This document shows positions 31,928 to 42,626 of a DNA stretch of 64,000 nt, piece after piece. Location of the stretch: positions 558,001 to 622,000 of the forward strand of contig JAIUPH010000011.1 of NCBI GenBank assembly GCA_020161065.1, written 5' to 3'. How positions within the stretch are numbered: the stretch's first letter is position 1; each line of letters opens with the position of its first letter. The position numbers and the translations under genes were made by a program. The notes under the pieces are model-generated. The model was given only the letters and a program-made list of their open reading frames with translations. It did not search any database and was not told the DNA's origin. Source of the stretch: Pseudomonadota bacterium. Its GTDB lineage: Bacteria > Pseudomonadota > Gammaproteobacteria > Burkholderiales > Burkholderiaceae_C.

Positions 31928-33226
31928 ATGGCCGGTTCTTCAGACCCCGGATTCGACACCCTGGCGCTGCACGCCGGGGCCGCGCCCGACCCCGCCACCG
32001 GCGCGCGCGCCGTGCCCATCCACCTGAGCACCAGCTTCGTGTTCGAGAACAGCGAGCACGCAGCCAGCCTGTTCAACATGGAGCGTTCGGGCCACGTCTA
32101 CAGCCGCATCAGCAACCCGACCAACGCGGTGCTGGAAGAGCGCGTGGCGGCGCTCGAAGGCGCGGCGGGCGCGATCGCCACCGCCAGCGGCCAGGCGGCG
32201 CTGCACCTGGCGGTGGCCACGCTGGCCGGCGCCGGCGCGCACATCGTGGCCAGCACGGCCTTGTACGGCGGCAGCCACAACCTGCTGAGCTACACGCTCA
32301 AGCGCTTCGGCATCGAGACCACGTTCGTGCGGCCGCTGGACGTCGACGGCTGGCGCGCCGCGATCCGCCCCGAGACGCGGCTGCTGTTCGGCGAGACGCT
32401 GGGCAACCCGGGGCTCGACGTGCTGGACATCCCCACCGTGAGCGCGATCGCTCACGAGCACGGCCTGCCGCTGCTGGTGGACAGCACCTTCACCACGCCC
32501 TGGCTGATGACGCCCGTCGACCATGGCGCCGACCTCGTCTTCCACTCGGCGACGAAGTTCCTGTCGGGCCACGGCACGGTGATCGGCGGCGTGCTGGTCG
32601 ACGGCGGCACTTTCGACTGGGCGGCTTCCGGACGATTCCCCGAGCTGAGCGAGCCGTACGCCGGCTTCCACGGCATGGTGTTCAGCGACGAGAGCACCGT
32701 CGGCGCCTTCTTGCTGCGCGCGCGGCGCGAGGGCTTGCGCGACTTCGGCGCCTGCATGAGCCCGCATACCGCGTGGCTGATCCTGCAAGGCATCGAAACG
32801 CTGCCGCTGCGCATGGCGCGCCACGTCGAGAACACGCGCAAGATCGTCGCCTTCCTGGCCGCGCACCCGCTGGTCGCCGCGGTCGGCTACCCCGAACTGG
32901 AAAGCCACGCCAGCCACGCGCTGGCCAAGAAACTGCTGCCGCGCGGCTGCGGCTCGGTCTTCAGCTTCGACTTGAAGGGCAGCCGCAAGCAGGGCCAGGC
33001 CTTCATCGAGGCGCTGAAACTGTTCAGCCACCTGGCCAACGTCGGCGACTGCCGCTCGCTGGTCATCCACCCGGCCAGCACCACGCACTTCCGCATGGAC
33101 GACGCGGCGCTGCGTTCGGCCGGCATCACGCCGGGGACGATCCGCCTGAGCATCGGCTTGGAAGACGCCGACGACCTGATCGACGACCTGAAGCGCGCGT
33201 TCAAGGTGGCGGAGAAGGCGGCATGA
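31928..33226 (+). CDS. metY: O-acetylhomoserine aminocarboxypropyltransferase (MetY-type)
   Basis: The 432-residue PLP enzyme belongs to the Cys/Met metabolism family. It has TLALHAGAAPDPATGARAVP, the substrate-phosphate region YSRISNPTNAVLEERVAALE, and the PLP Lys in VFHSATKFLSGHGTVIGG. Its length matches MetY (about 430) rather than the shorter MetZ/MetB (about 390). It condenses O-acetylhomoserine with sulfide to homocysteine for methionine synthesis. The ATG at 31928 is chosen by homology; no clear Shine-Dalgarno is seen. It overlaps the next gene, an alpha/beta hydrolase, by ATGA. Confidence 0.93.
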   Translation: MAGSSDPGFDTLALHAGAAPDPATGARAVPIHLSTSFVFENSEHAASLFNMERSGHVYSRISNPTNAVLEERVAALEGAAGAIATASGQAALHLAVATLAGAGAHIVASTALYGGSHNLLSYTLKRFGIETTFVRPLDVDGWRAAIRPETRLLFGETLGNPGLDVLDIPTVSAIAHEHGLPLLVDSTFTTPWLMTPVDHGADLVFHSATKFLSGHGTVIGGVLVDGGTFDWAASGRFPELSEPYAGFHGMVFSDESTVGAFLLRARREGLRDFGACMSPHTAWLILQGIETLPLRMARHVENTRKIVAFLAAHPLVAAVGYPELESHASHALAKKLLPRGCGSVFSFDLKGSRKQGQAFIEALKLFSHLANVGDCRSLVIHPASTTHFRMDDAALRSAGITPGTIRLSIGLEDADDLIDDLKRAFKVAEKAA

Positions 33227-34032
33227 AGCTCCACGTTCAAGGCCGCAGCGCCAGCGTCTACACCGGCAGCAAGCCGTTCGACCCCGCCCTGCCCTGCATC
33301 GCCTTCGTGCATGGCGCGCTCGGCGACCATGGCGTGTGGACGCTGCTGGCGCGCTGGTTCGCGCACCATGGCCACGGCGTGCTGGCGGTCGACCTGCCGG
33401 GCCATGGCCGCAGCGAAGGCCCGCCGCTGCCCAGCGTGGAAGCGGCGGCCGACTGGCTGCTGGCCGTGCTGGACGCCGCCGGCGCGCCGCAGGCCGCGCT
33501 GGCCGGCCACAGCATGGGCAGCCTGATCGCGCTGGAGGCGGCAGCCCGCGCGCCCCAACGTGCGACGCGACTGGTGATGATCGGCACCGCCTATCCGATG
33601 AAGGTCAGCGACGCGCTGCTGGCCACCGCGCGCGAACGGCCGCTGCAAGCCATCGACATGGTCAACGCCTTCTCCATCGGCTCGCTGGCCAGCAAGCCCG
33701 GCTACCCGGGGCCGGGCATGTGGCTGCACGGCAGCAACCGCGCGCTGATGCGGCGCACCCTGGCCGGCAGCCCGCCGGTGGATGGGCGCAACCTGTTCGA
33801 GCACGACTTCCGCGTCTGCGACGCCTACGCGGGCGGCCTGCAGGCCGCGGCGCAGGTGCGCTGCGCGGCCACGCTGATCCTCGGCCGCAACGACCAGATG
33901 ACCAGCCCCAAGGTCACCAAGGACCTCGCCGCGGCGCTGAAGGCGCGCGTGGCGCTGGTCGACAGCGGCCACAGCCTGATGGCCGAGGCCCCTGACGCGG
34001 TGCTGGCCGCGCTGCGCGCGGCGCTGGCCTGA
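33223..34032 (+). CDS. Alpha/beta-fold hydrolase
   Basis: The 269-residue protein has a complete alpha/beta hydrolase set: oxyanion region FVHGALGDHGVW, nucleophile in AGHSMGSLIALEAA (Ser near residue 96), acid in LILGRNDQMTSPK and catalytic His in VDSGHSLMAEAPD. Its start overlaps the metY stop (ATGA), so it is translationally coupled to a homoserine-sulfhydrylation enzyme. It is far shorter than MetX (about 370 residues) and is not the homoserine acetyltransferase. The substrate is unknown. Confidence 0.85.
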   Translation: MKLHVQGRSASVYTGSKPFDPALPCIAFVHGALGDHGVWTLLARWFAHHGHGVLAVDLPGHGRSEGPPLPSVEAAADWLLAVLDAAGAPQAALAGHSMGSLIALEAAARAPQRATRLVMIGTAYPMKVSDALLATARERPLQAIDMVNAFSIGSLASKPGYPGPGMWLHGSNRALMRRTLAGSPPVDGRNLFEHDFRVCDAYAGGLQAAAQVRCAATLILGRNDQMTSPKVTKDLAAALKARVALVDSGHSLMAEAPDAVLAALRAALA

Positions 34033-34068
34033 GCCGAGCGGCGCTGCGCGGCGCCTAAGGAAGGCCGC

Positions 34069-35676
34069 TTACTCCTTCAGGTCCACGCCGTAGAAGGTGT
34101 GGCGCCCGAAGGGGCTGAGCTTGAAGTCGACCACTTCCTTGCGCACCGGCTTGAGCTGCACCGCGTGGGCGATGGTGAACCAGGGCGCCTGCTCCTTGAA
34201 GATCACTTGCGCCTTCTTGTACAGCTCGGTGCGCTCGGCCACCTTGGACACCGTCTTGGCCTTCAACACCAAGTCTTCGAAAGGCTTGTAGCAGAACTTG
34301 GCGACGTTGCTGCCGCCGCTCTTGGCCGAGTCGCAGCCCAGCAGCGTGTGCAGGAAGTTGTCGGGGTCGCCGTTGTCGCCGGTCCAGCCCAGCATGCCCA
34401 TCTGGTGCTCGCCGGCCTGCATGCGCTTGCGGTACTCGCCCCACTCGAAGCTCTTGATCTCGGCCTTGACGCCGATCTTCGCCAAGTCGGCCTGCATCAG
34501 CTCGGCGATGCGGCGCGCATTCGGGTTGTACGGCCGCTGCACCGGCATCGCCCACAGGTCGGTCGCGAAGCCGCCGGCCAGGCCGGCCTGGGCCAGCAGC
34601 TTCTTGGCGGCCTCGGGGTCGTAGGGGTCGTCCTTGACGGCGTCGTTGTACGACCACATCGACGGCGGGATCGGGTTCTTCGCCGCGATGCCGGTGCTGA
34701 GGTAGACGCCGTCGATGATGGCCTTCTTGTTGATCGCCATGCTCACCGCCTTGCGCACGCGCACGTCGTCGAAAGGCTTCTTCTGCGTGTTGAAGGCCAG
34801 GTAGCCGACGTTCAGGCCGGCCTGCTCCAGCACCTGCACCTTCGGGTCCTTGCGCATCGCGTCCAGGTCGGCCGGGTTCGGGTACGGCATCACGTGGCAC
34901 TCGCCCTTCTGCAGCTTGGCCCAGCGCACCGCGGCATCGGGCGTGATCGAGAACACCAGGTCGTCGATCTTGGCCTTGCCGCCCCAGTACTGCGGGAAGG
35001 CCTTGTAGCGGATCACCGCGTCCTTCTGGTACTGCACCAGCATGAAGGGGCCGGTGCCGATCGGCTCCTGGTCGATCTTCTCGGGCGTGCCCGCCTTGAG
35101 CATGGCGATCGCGTATTCCTTGCTCTGCACGCCGGCGTATTCCATCGCCAGGTTCGACAGGAACGGCGCCTCGGGCCGGTTGAGCTCGACGCGCACCGTG
35201 TAGTCGTCGACGCGGTCCACCGACTTCAGCAGCTTGGGCATGCCCATGTCGTTGAAGTACGAGTGGTTGCTGCTGGTGACCTTGAAGTACGGGTCGTTTT
35301 CCTTCCACTGGCGCTCGAACATGAACACCATGTCGTCGGCGTTGAAGTCGCGCGAGGGCTTGAACAGCTTGTTCGAATGCCACTTCACGCCCTTGCGCAG
35401 GTGGAAGGTGTAGACCAGCCCGTCGGGCGAGATGGTCCACTTCTCGGCCAGCCCGGGCACGACGCTGGTGCCGCCGCGCTCGAAGTCGACCACGCGGCCG
35501 TAGATCTGGCTGCTGGCGTCGAACGAGGTGCCGGTGGTGTTGATGCCGGGATAGAAGTTCTCCGGGCTGCCCTCGGAGCAGAAGACCAGGGTCTTGGCAT
35601 GGGCGCCGCCGGCGGCCAGCAGCGAGACGGCGCACAGCAGGGCCAGGCGCGATGGCTTGAAGCGCGGGAATGACAT
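34069..35676 (-). CDS. dppA: Dipeptide ABC transporter substrate-binding protein (DppA-like)
   Basis: The 535-residue periplasmic protein has a signal peptide (MSFPRFKPSRLALLCAVSLL, cut after GGAHA). The mature start KTLVFCSEGSPENFYPGINT is very like DppA. Family 5 binding-protein features follow, such as FDDVRVRKAVSMAINKKAI and MGMLGWTGDNGDPDNFLHTL. It captures di- or oligopeptides and delivers them to the DppBC permease. It is the last gene of the dpp set and is separated from dppF by 50 bases, which may give it a separate or boosted transcript; an AAAGG lies shortly before its ATG. In E. coli the binding-protein gene is first. Confidence 0.92.
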   Translation of the reverse strand: MSFPRFKPSRLALLCAVSLLAAGGAHAKTLVFCSEGSPENFYPGINTTGTSFDASSQIYGRVVDFERGGTSVVPGLAEKWTISPDGLVYTFHLRKGVKWHSNKLFKPSRDFNADDMVFMFERQWKENDPYFKVTSSNHSYFNDMGMPKLLKSVDRVDDYTVRVELNRPEAPFLSNLAMEYAGVQSKEYAIAMLKAGTPEKIDQEPIGTGPFMLVQYQKDAVIRYKAFPQYWGGKAKIDDLVFSITPDAAVRWAKLQKGECHVMPYPNPADLDAMRKDPKVQVLEQAGLNVGYLAFNTQKKPFDDVRVRKAVSMAINKKAIIDGVYLSTGIAAKNPIPPSMWSYNDAVKDDPYDPEAAKKLLAQAGLAGGFATDLWAMPVQRPYNPNARRIAELMQADLAKIGVKAEIKSFEWGEYRKRMQAGEHQMGMLGWTGDNGDPDNFLHTLLGCDSAKSGGSNVAKFCYKPFEDLVLKAKTVSKVAERTELYKKAQVIFKEQAPWFTIAHAVQLKPVRKEVVDFKLSPFGRHTFYGVDLKE

Positions 35677-35726
35677 GGTCGGTGCCTTTCGAAAGCGAGA
35701 CGAAAAAGTGGACAGGGAAGGCTGGC

Positions 35727-36803
35727 TCAGGCCGGGGCCGCGGTCGCGGCGGCCGGCGTCTGCAGGAACTGCTCGGCCAGGTGGCAGGATACCTGCCGCC
35801 CGGCCAGGTTGCGCAAGGCCGGCCGCTCGGCGCGGCAGCGCTCGACCACGTGCGGGCAGCGGGTCGAGAACACGCAGCCGGCCGGCGGGTTCAGCGGCGA
35901 CGGCAACTCGCCGCTGAGCACGATGCGCTCGCGCCGCGCGCCGCTGTCGACGCTGGGCGTGGCGGCCAGCAGCGCGCGCGTGTAGGGGTGCAGCGGCTGC
36001 GCGAACAAGGCTTCGCGCGGCGCGCTTTCCATCACCAGGCCGAGGTACATCACCATCACGTCGTGCGCGATGTGGCGCACCACGCCGAGGTCGTGCGAGA
36101 TGAACAGGTAGGCCAGCCCCAGCTCCTGCTGCAGGTCGGCCAGCAGGTTGAGCACCTGGGCCTGCACCGAGACGTCGAGCGCCGACACCGGCTCGTCGGC
36201 CACCACCAGCGCCGGGCGCAGCATCAGCGCGCGCGCGATCGCGATGCGCTGGCGCTGGCCGCCGGAGAACATGTGCGGATAGCGGTCGTGGTGCTCGGGC
36301 CGCAGGCCCACGCGGGCCAGCATGGCGCGCGCCTGCTCTTCGCGCTCGGCCGCGTTGAGCGTGGTGTTGATGACCAGCGGCGCCTGCAGGATGCTGCCGA
36401 TCTTCTTGCGCGGATTGAGCGAGCCATAAGGGTTCTGGAACACCAGCTGCACCTGGCGCCGCAGCTCGCGGCGCTGGGCGGCATTGGCGTGCACCGCGTC
36501 GGCGCCCTGCAGGCGCAGCTCGCCGCGGGTGGGCGCTTCGATCAGCGTGACCATGCGCGCCAGCGTCGACTTGCCGCAACCCGATTCGCCGACCACCGCC
36601 AGCGTGCGCCCCGCCGCGATGGCGAACGACACGCCGCCCACCGCCTGCAGCCGCGCCGGCGGGCGCAGCAGGCCGCGCTTGAGCACGTAGGTCTGGGCGA
36701 GGTCGACGGCCTCGACGACCGGCACCGCAGGCATCGCAGGCACGACAGGCACCACCGGCACCGCCGACCGCGGCGTCGCACCTGCCGTCAAGCCCGTCGT
36801 CAT
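35727..36803 (-). CDS. dppF: Dipeptide ABC transporter ATP-binding protein (DppF-like)
   Basis: The 358-residue ATPase has Walker [17 protein letters not shown], signature [16 protein letters not shown], Walker [17 protein letters not shown] and the C-terminal oligopeptide domain with a Cys cluster ([14 protein letters not shown]) typical of the DppD/DppF/OppF group. The first 30 residues are unusual: a run of Val-Pro-X triplets encoded by five 9-bp tandem repeats. It overlaps the dppD stop by four bases. It pairs with DppD to drive uptake. Confidence 0.93.
   Translation of the reverse strand: MTTGLTAGATPRSAVPVVPVVPAMPAVPVVEAVDLAQTYVLKRGLLRPPARLQAVGGVSFAIAAGRTLAVVGESGCGKSTLARMVTLIEAPTRGELRLQGADAVHANAAQRRELRRQVQLVFQNPYGSLNPRKKIGSILQAPLVINTTLNAAEREEQARAMLARVGLRPEHHDRYPHMFSGGQRQRIAIARALMLRPALVVADEPVSALDVSVQAQVLNLLADLQQELGLAYLFISHDLGVVRHIAHDVMVMYLGLVMESAPREALFAQPLHPYTRALLAATPSVDSGARRERIVLSGELPSPLNPPAGCVFSTRCPHVVERCRAERPALRNLAGRQVSCHLAEQFLQTPAAATAAPA
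36721..36765. repeat. Five 9-bp tandem repeats inside the start of dppF
   Basis: Units of the form GGCACCGCA (some with one to three changes) occupy 36721-36765 in phase with the gene. They encode a Val-Pro-X repeat in the N-terminal extension of DppF. Copy number could vary between strains without breaking the frame. Confidence 0.7.
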
Positions 36804-37831
36804 GCGGTCCCCTCGGCCAGCGCGCCATCGCGCTCGCGGCGCGCCTCGCGCCCGGGGTCGCCCACCGGATAGTGGCAGCGCACGGCGCCACCCTCCCAGG
36901 GCTGCAGCGCCGGCCGCACGCGGCAGGCCGGCGTGGCCGACGCGCAGCGCGGCGCGAACAGGCAGCCCACCGGGCGGTCGAAGGCGCCGGGCACGACGCC
37001 GGGAATCGTCGCCAGCCGCTGCAGGCCCTGGCTGCGCTCGGGCATCGCCGCCAGCAGCGCCGCGGTGTAGGGGTGCTGCGGGGCACGGAACAGCTCGGCC
37101 GCGCGGCGCTCTTCCACCACCTGGCCGGCGTACATCACGGCCACGCGCTGCGCCATCTCGGCCACCACGCCCATGTTGTGGGTGATCAGCACCAGCGCCA
37201 TGCCGCGCTCGCGCTGCAGGCTGCGCAGCAGTTCGAGGATCTGCGCCTGGATCGTCACGTCCAGCGCCGTGGTCGGCTCGTCGGCGATCAGCAGCCGCGG
37301 GTTGCAGGCGATCGCCATCGCGATCATCACACGCTGGTTCATGCCGCCCGACAGCTGGTGCGGGTAGTCCTTCATGCGGCCGGCCGCCGCCGGGATACCC
37401 ACTTGTTCGAGCAGTTCCACCGCGCGCCGGCGCGCCGCGCGACCGTCCAGCCCCAGGTGCAGGCGCAGCGTCTCGACGATCTGGAAGCCGATCGTGAAGC
37501 AGGGGTTCAGGCTGGTGGTCGGATCCTGGAAGATCATCGCCACGTCCTTGCCGATGATGCGGCGGCGCTCGCGCGCGGCCAGGCCCGGCAGGTCTTGCCC
37601 GGCAAAGCGCATGCGGCCGGCGCGCACCTGGCCGGGGAAGCCGACCAGGCCCATCAGCGCCAGCATGGTCACGCTCTTGCCCGAGCCCGACTCGCCGACC
37701 ACGCCCAGCACCTCGCCCTCGGCCAGGCTCAGGCTGACGCCGTCCACCGCGTGCAGCACGGCGCCCGCGGTGGGGAAGTCGACGCGCAGGTCTTCGATGT
37801 CGAGCAGTGGAGCGGACATCGGGGCCATCAT
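36800..37831 (-). CDS. dppD: Dipeptide ABC transporter ATP-binding protein (DppD-like)
   Basis: The 343-residue ATPase has Walker [19 protein letters not shown], signature [17 protein letters not shown], Walker [18 protein letters not shown] and the C-terminal oligopeptide domain ([14 protein letters not shown]). The ATG at 37831 overlaps the dppC stop (ATGA); alternatives at 37828 and 37819 exist, the last giving [15 protein letters not shown]. It partners DppF in the ATPase dimer of the peptide importer. Confidence 0.93.
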   Translation of the reverse strand: MMAPMSAPLLDIEDLRVDFPTAGAVLHAVDGVSLSLAEGEVLGVVGESGSGKSVTMLALMGLVGFPGQVRAGRMRFAGQDLPGLAARERRRIIGKDVAMIFQDPTTSLNPCFTIGFQIVETLRLHLGLDGRAARRRAVELLEQVGIPAAAGRMKDYPHQLSGGMNQRVMIAMAIACNPRLLIADEPTTALDVTIQAQILELLRSLQRERGMALVLITHNMGVVAEMAQRVAVMYAGQVVEERRAAELFRAPQHPYTAALLAAMPERSQGLQRLATIPGVVPGAFDRPVGCLFAPRCASATPACRVRPALQPWEGGAVRCHYPVGDPGREARRERDGALAEGTA

Positions 37832-38730
37832 TGCTTGAGCTTGGGGTCGAGCGCATCGCGCAGCCCGTCGCCCAGCAGGTTGAAGGCCAGCACGGTGATG
37901 AGGATCATCAGGCCGGGGAAGGTGACCACCCACCAGGCGCGCAGCACGAACTCGCGCGCGTCGGCCAGCATGGTGCCCCACTCGGCCGCCGGCGGCTGCG
38001 CGCCCAGGCCCAGGAAGCCGAGCGCCGCCGCGTCGAGGATGGCGGTGGACACGCCCAGCGAGGCCTGCACGATCAGCGGCGCCGCGCAATTGGGCAGCAC
38101 CTCGATGAACATCAGCCGCAGCCGCCCGGCGCCGGCCAGGCGCGCCGCGGTGACGTAGTCGCGCGCCGTCTCGGCCAGCACCGCGGCGCGCGTGATGCGC
38201 ACGTAATGCGGCAGTACGACGACCGAGACCGCCAGCATCGCGTTCATCAGCCCCGGCCCGAGGATGGCGACGATGACGATCGCCAGCAGCAGGCTGGGCA
38301 GCGTCAGGATCACGTCCATCAGCCGCATGATCACGATCTCGACCACGCCGCGCGCGAAGCCGGCCACCAGGCCCAGCACGACGCCGACGACGATGGACAG
38401 CGCCACCACCGCCACGCCGATGGTCAGCGACAGCCGCGCGCCGTAGATCAGGCGCGACAGCAGGTCGCGGCCGATGGCGTCGGTGCCCAGCGGCGTCGAC
38501 CAGCTGCCGCCGTCCATCCACGCCGGCGGGCGCAGGAAGGCGGTGTTGTCGGTGAGGTCGGGCGCGTGCGGCGCCAGCCACGGCGCGAAGGCGGCCATCA
38601 GCAGCACCGCCAGCACGATGACGAGGCCGGCCACCGCGCCGGCGTTGGCGCTGAAGCTGGTCCAGAACTCGCGCAGCGGCCCGGGCGGAGCCGGCGTCGC
38701 GCCGTCGTGCTCGGCAGAGGCGGCCGTCAT
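37828..38730 (-). CDS. dppC: Dipeptide ABC transporter permease (DppC-like)
   Basis: The 300-residue permease has an N-terminal membrane helix, the extracellular segment [20 protein letters not shown] typical of DppC/OppC, and the EAA loop ([20 protein letters not shown]). The signature end [15 protein letters not shown] is intact. It forms the channel together with DppB. Its start overlaps the dppB stop by ATGA and its stop overlaps the dppD start, so the four dpp genes upstream of dppA are translationally coupled. Confidence 0.94.
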   Translation of the reverse strand: MTAASAEHDGATPAPPGPLREFWTSFSANAGAVAGLVIVLAVLLMAAFAPWLAPHAPDLTDNTAFLRPPAWMDGGSWSTPLGTDAIGRDLLSRLIYGARLSLTIGVAVVALSIVVGVVLGLVAGFARGVVEIVIMRLMDVILTLPSLLLAIVIVAILGPGLMNAMLAVSVVVLPHYVRITRAAVLAETARDYVTAARLAGAGRLRLMFIEVLPNCAAPLIVQASLGVSTAILDAAALGFLGLGAQPPAAEWGTMLADAREFVLRAWWVVTFPGLMILITVLAFNLLGDGLRDALDPKLKQ

Positions 38731-39734
38731 GAATGCTTGACCCGCGGGTTGATCACGCCGTAGGCCAGGTCGACCAGCAGGTTGACCAGCATCACCATGC
38801 CGCCCAGCAGCAGCAGGCCGCCTTGCAGCACCGGGTAGTCGCGCCGGCTGATGGCCTCGATCATCCACTTGCCGACGCCGGGCCAGGAGAAGATGGTCTC
38901 GGTGAGGATGGCGCCGGTGAACAGCACGCTGACCTGCAGCCCGATCACCGTGACCACCGGGATCAGCGCGTTGCGGAAGGCGTGCAGCGCCACCACGCGC
39001 CAGGCCGACAAGCCCTTGGCGCGCGCGGTGCGGATGTAGTCCTCGCCCAGCACCTCCAGCATGGCCGAGCGCGTCATGCGCGCGATGATGGCCAGCGGGT
39101 TGGTGCCCAGCACGATGGTCGGCAGGATCAGGTGCATCACGGTGGACTTGAAGGCGCCGGGCTCGCCCGAGAGCCACGAGTCGATCAGCAGGAAGCCGGT
39201 CACCGGTTCGAAGAAATACTGCACCGCGATGCGGCCCGACACCGGCGTCCAGCCCAGTTGCACCGAGAACAGCAGGATCAGCAGCAGCCCCCACCAGAAG
39301 ATGGGCATCGAATAGCCGGTGAGCGAAACGCCCATCACGCCATGGTCGAACACCGAGTTGCGGCGCACCGCCGCCAGCATGCCGGCCGGAATGCCGACCA
39401 GCAGCGCGAAGACGATGGCGCACAGCGCCAGCTCGATGGTGGCCGGAAACAACGCCGCGAACTCCTGCAGCACGGGCGCCTGGGTGATCATCGAGCGGCC
39501 CAGGTCGCCGTGCAGCACGCGGCCGATGTAGATCGCGTACTGCGTCAGCAGCGGGCGGTCCAGCCCGTATTCGGTGACCAGCGCGGCGTGGCGCGCCGGG
39601 TCGATGCCGCGCTCGCCGGCCAGCGTCTCGATCGGGTCGCCAGGCACCAGCCGGATCATCAGGAACGCCACCAGCGTCATGCCGATGAAGGTCGGGATGA
39701 CGAGGCTCAGGCGGGTCAGGATGAACCTCAGCAT
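38727..39734 (-). CDS. dppB: Dipeptide ABC transporter permease (DppB-like)
   Basis: The 335-residue permease starts [20 protein letters not shown] and contains [18 protein letters not shown], the DppB/OppB signature. The EAA loop ([22 protein letters not shown]) and the late motif [20 protein letters not shown] are also present. It is the first gene of dppB-C-D-F-A. The ATG at 39734 is used; 23 more upstream codons are open but look like GC-rich spacer. Only 81 bases separate it from polA on the same strand. That gap holds short CCCCGCCGGGC repeats and no clear promoter. Confidence 0.93.
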   Translation of the reverse strand: MLRFILTRLSLVIPTFIGMTLVAFLMIRLVPGDPIETLAGERGIDPARHAALVTEYGLDRPLLTQYAIYIGRVLHGDLGRSMITQAPVLQEFAALFPATIELALCAIVFALLVGIPAGMLAAVRRNSVFDHGVMGVSLTGYSMPIFWWGLLLILLFSVQLGWTPVSGRIAVQYFFEPVTGFLLIDSWLSGEPGAFKSTVMHLILPTIVLGTNPLAIIARMTRSAMLEVLGEDYIRTARAKGLSAWRVVALHAFRNALIPVVTVIGLQVSVLFTGAILTETIFSWPGVGKWMIEAISRRDYPVLQGGLLLLGGMVMLVNLLVDLAYGVINPRVKHS

Positions 39735-39815
39735 GACGGCGATGCTAGCGCGGACATCGGCGGGCGCCGGCGCCGCCGGGCGCCAGGCCCCGCCGGGCAC
39801 CACGCCCCGCCGGGC

Positions 39816-42626
39816 TCAGTGCGCCTGGTCCCAGTTCGCGCCCACGCCCACCTCGGCCAGCAGCGGCACTTTCAGTTCGGCGACGCCGGCCATCAGCCTG
39901 GGGATCTCGGCGCGCGCCCAGGGCAGTTCGGCCTCGGGCACCTCGAACACCAGTTCGTCGTGCACCTGCATCACCATGCGGGTGGCGCGGCGCTCGTCGT
40001 CCAGCGCGCGCTGCACGGCGATCATCGCCAGCTTGATGAGGTCGGCCGCCGTGCCCTGCATCGGCGCGTTGATGGCCTGGCGCTCGGCGCCGCTGCGGCG
40101 CGGGCCGTTGCCGCTGTTGATCTCCGGCAGCCACAGGCGGCGGCCGAACACGGTCTCGACATAACCTTTTTCCTTGGCGGCGGCCTTGGTCTCGTCCATG
40201 TAGCGGCGCACGCCGGCAAAGCGCTGGAAGTAGCGGTCGATGTAGTCGCGCGCCGCCTTCTGCTCGATGCCCAGGTTGCTGGCCAGCCCGAACGCCCCCA
40301 TGCCGTAGATCAGCCCGAAGTTGATGACCTTGGCATAACGCCGTTGCTCGGGCGTCACCTGGTCGACCGGCACGTTGAACACCTCGCCGGCGGTGGCGCG
40401 GTGCACGTCCAGGCCTTCGGCGAAGGCCTTCAGCAGGCCGGGGTCCTCGCTGATGTGGGCCATGATGCGCAGCTCGATCTGCGAGTAGTCGGCCGAGACG
40501 ATGACGTGCCCCGGCGGCGCGATGAAGGCCTCGCGGATGCGCCGCCCTTCGGGCGTGCGGATGGGGATGTTCTGCAAATTGGGGTCGTTGCTCGACAGCC
40601 GCCCCGTCACCGCCACCGCCTGCGCGTAGTTGGTGTGCACGCGGCCGGTGGCGGGGTTGACCATCAGCGGCAGCTTGTCGGTGTAGGTGCCCTTCAGCTT
40701 GGCCAGGCTGCGGTGCTCCAGGATGCGCGCCGGCAGCGGGAAGTCGGCGGCCAGTTCCTGCAGCACCTCTTCGTCGGTGCTGGGCGCGCCTGACGCGGTG
40801 CGCTTCTTCACCGGCAGCCCCAGCTTGCCGAACAGCACCTCGCCGATCTGCTTGGGGCTGCCCAGGTTGAAGGGGCCGCCGGCGATCTCGTAGGCCTGCT
40901 GCTCGGCGGCCACCATGCGCGCGGCCAGCTCGTGGCTTTGCTTGGCCAGCAGCGCGGCGTCGATCAGCACGCCATGGCGCTCGATGCGCTCCAGGATCAC
41001 CGCCACCGGCAGCTCGATGCGCTCGTACACCTCGCGCAGCCGCGGCTCGGCCTGCAGCCGCGGCCACAGCACGTCGTGCACGTGCAGCGTCATCTCGCTG
41101 TCCTCGCCGGAGTATTCGGTCGCCTTCGCCAGATCGACCTGCGAGAACGGGATCTGGCTGGCGCCCTTGCCGCACACGTCCTCGTAGCTCAAGCCCTTGC
41201 GGTTGAGGTGGCGCTCGGCCAGGCTTTCCAGGCCGTGCGGGCGATGGGCTTCCAGCACATAACTTTCCAGCAGCGTGTCATGGCGGTAGCCCTGCACGGC
41301 GATGCCGGCGTTGGCGAAGACGTGCAGGTCGTACTTGATGTTCTGGCCCAGCTTGGCCGCCGCGGCATCCTCCAGCCAGGGCCGCAGCCGCGCCAGCACC
41401 TCGTCGCGCGGCAGCTGTTCGGGGGCGCCGGGGTAGTCGTGGCCCAGCGGCACGTAGGCGGCGCGGCCCGGCTCCACCGCGAACGACAGGCCGACGATCT
41501 GCGCGACCATGGCGTCGAGCGAATCGGTCTCGGTGTCCAGCGCCACCAGCTCGGCGGCGCGCAAGCGCTGCAGCCAATGCTCGAAGCGCGGCCAGTCGGT
41601 GATGGTTTCGTACTCGCGCGCCAGCTCGGCGGCCGGCGCGGCGGGCGCGGCCGGCGGTCCATCGGCCGCCGCTGCAACCGAAGGCGCGGCCGCGGCCGCC
41701 GGTGCCGCTGTTGACGTTGCCAGCGCCTGCCCGGCCACCGCGACGCCCAGCGCTTCTTCCAGCTCCTTGCGCCAGGCGCGGAAGCCGTAGCGCTGGTAGA
41801 AGGCCAGCAGGCCCTCGCGGTCGACCGCGCGCAGCGCCAGCGCCTGCAGCGCCGGCCAGCCGGGCAGCTGCGCGCCGAGGTCGCAGTCGGTGCGCACGGT
41901 GATCAGCTTGCGGCCGGTGGGCAGCCAGTCCAGCGCCTGACGCAGGTTGTCGCCGGCCACGCCCTTGATGCCGGCGGCGGCGGCCACCACGCCGTCGAGC
42001 GAGCCGTGCTCGGCGATCCACTTGGCTGCCGTCTTCGGCCCCACCTTGTCGACGCCGGGCACGTTGTCGACGGCGTCGCCGATCAGCGTGAGGTAGTCGA
42101 CGATGCGATCCGGCGGCACGCCGAACTTGGCCGTCACGCCGGCCACGTCCAGCACCTCGGGCGGCTTGGCCATGGTGTTGATCAGCGTGACCTGCGGCGT
42201 GACGAGCTGCGCCAGGTCCTTGTCGCCGGTGGAGATCAGCACTTGGTGGCCTTCGGCCGCGGCTTGCTGCGCCAGCGTGCCGATGGCGTCGTCGGCCTCG
42301 ATGCCGGGCACCACCAGCACCGGCCAGCCGAGCAGCCGCACCACCTCGTGGATGGGCTCGATCTGCTGGCGCAGCGCGTCGGGCATCGGCGCGCGCTGGG
42401 CCTTGTATTCGGGGTACCAGTCGTCGCGGAAGGTCGGCCCGCTGGCATCGAACACGCAAGCCCCCAGCGCCGCCGGATGGCGATCGCGCAGCCAGCGCAT
42501 CATGCCCACCATGCCGTGGATGGCGCCGGTGGGAAAGCCGTCGCCGGCGCGCAGGTCGGGCAGCGCGTGGAAGGCCCGGTACAGGTAGCTGGAGCCGTCG
42601 ACCAGCAGCAGGACGTTGTCGCTCAT
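39816..42626 (-). CDS. polA: DNA polymerase I
   Basis: The 936-residue enzyme has all three PolA domains. The 5'-3' exonuclease (about 1-290) begins LLLVDGSSYLYRAFHALPDL and has the metal-binding VPGIEADDAIGTLA. The 3'-5' proofreading domain has intact Exo motifs (ALDTETDS, NIKYDLHVF, EYSGEDSE). The polymerase has motif A SADYSQIELRIMAHI, motif B RRYAKVINFGLIYGMGAFGL and motif C QVHDELVFEVP. A long Ala/Pro linker lies around residues 300-350. It works in Okazaki fragment maturation and excision repair. It is divergent from DUF2782-thrB. Confidence 0.96.
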   Translation of the reverse strand: MSDNVLLLVDGSSYLYRAFHALPDLRAGDGFPTGAIHGMVGMMRWLRDRHPAALGACVFDASGPTFRDDWYPEYKAQRAPMPDALRQQIEPIHEVVRLLGWPVLVVPGIEADDAIGTLAQQAAAEGHQVLISTGDKDLAQLVTPQVTLINTMAKPPEVLDVAGVTAKFGVPPDRIVDYLTLIGDAVDNVPGVDKVGPKTAAKWIAEHGSLDGVVAAAAGIKGVAGDNLRQALDWLPTGRKLITVRTDCDLGAQLPGWPALQALALRAVDREGLLAFYQRYGFRAWRKELEEALGVAVAGQALATSTAAPAAAAAPSVAAAADGPPAAPAAPAAELAREYETITDWPRFEHWLQRLRAAELVALDTETDSLDAMVAQIVGLSFAVEPGRAAYVPLGHDYPGAPEQLPRDEVLARLRPWLEDAAAAKLGQNIKYDLHVFANAGIAVQGYRHDTLLESYVLEAHRPHGLESLAERHLNRKGLSYEDVCGKGASQIPFSQVDLAKATEYSGEDSEMTLHVHDVLWPRLQAEPRLREVYERIELPVAVILERIERHGVLIDAALLAKQSHELAARMVAAEQQAYEIAGGPFNLGSPKQIGEVLFGKLGLPVKKRTASGAPSTDEEVLQELAADFPLPARILEHRSLAKLKGTYTDKLPLMVNPATGRVHTNYAQAVAVTGRLSSNDPNLQNIPIRTPEGRRIREAFIAPPGHVIVSADYSQIELRIMAHISEDPGLLKAFAEGLDVHRATAGEVFNVPVDQVTPEQRRYAKVINFGLIYGMGAFGLASNLGIEQKAARDYIDRYFQRFAGVRRYMDETKAAAKEKGYVETVFGRRLWLPEINSGNGPRRSGAERQAINAPMQGTAADLIKLAMIAVQRALDDERRATRMVMQVHDELVFEVPEAELPWARAEIPRLMAGVAELKVPLLAEVGVGANWDQAH

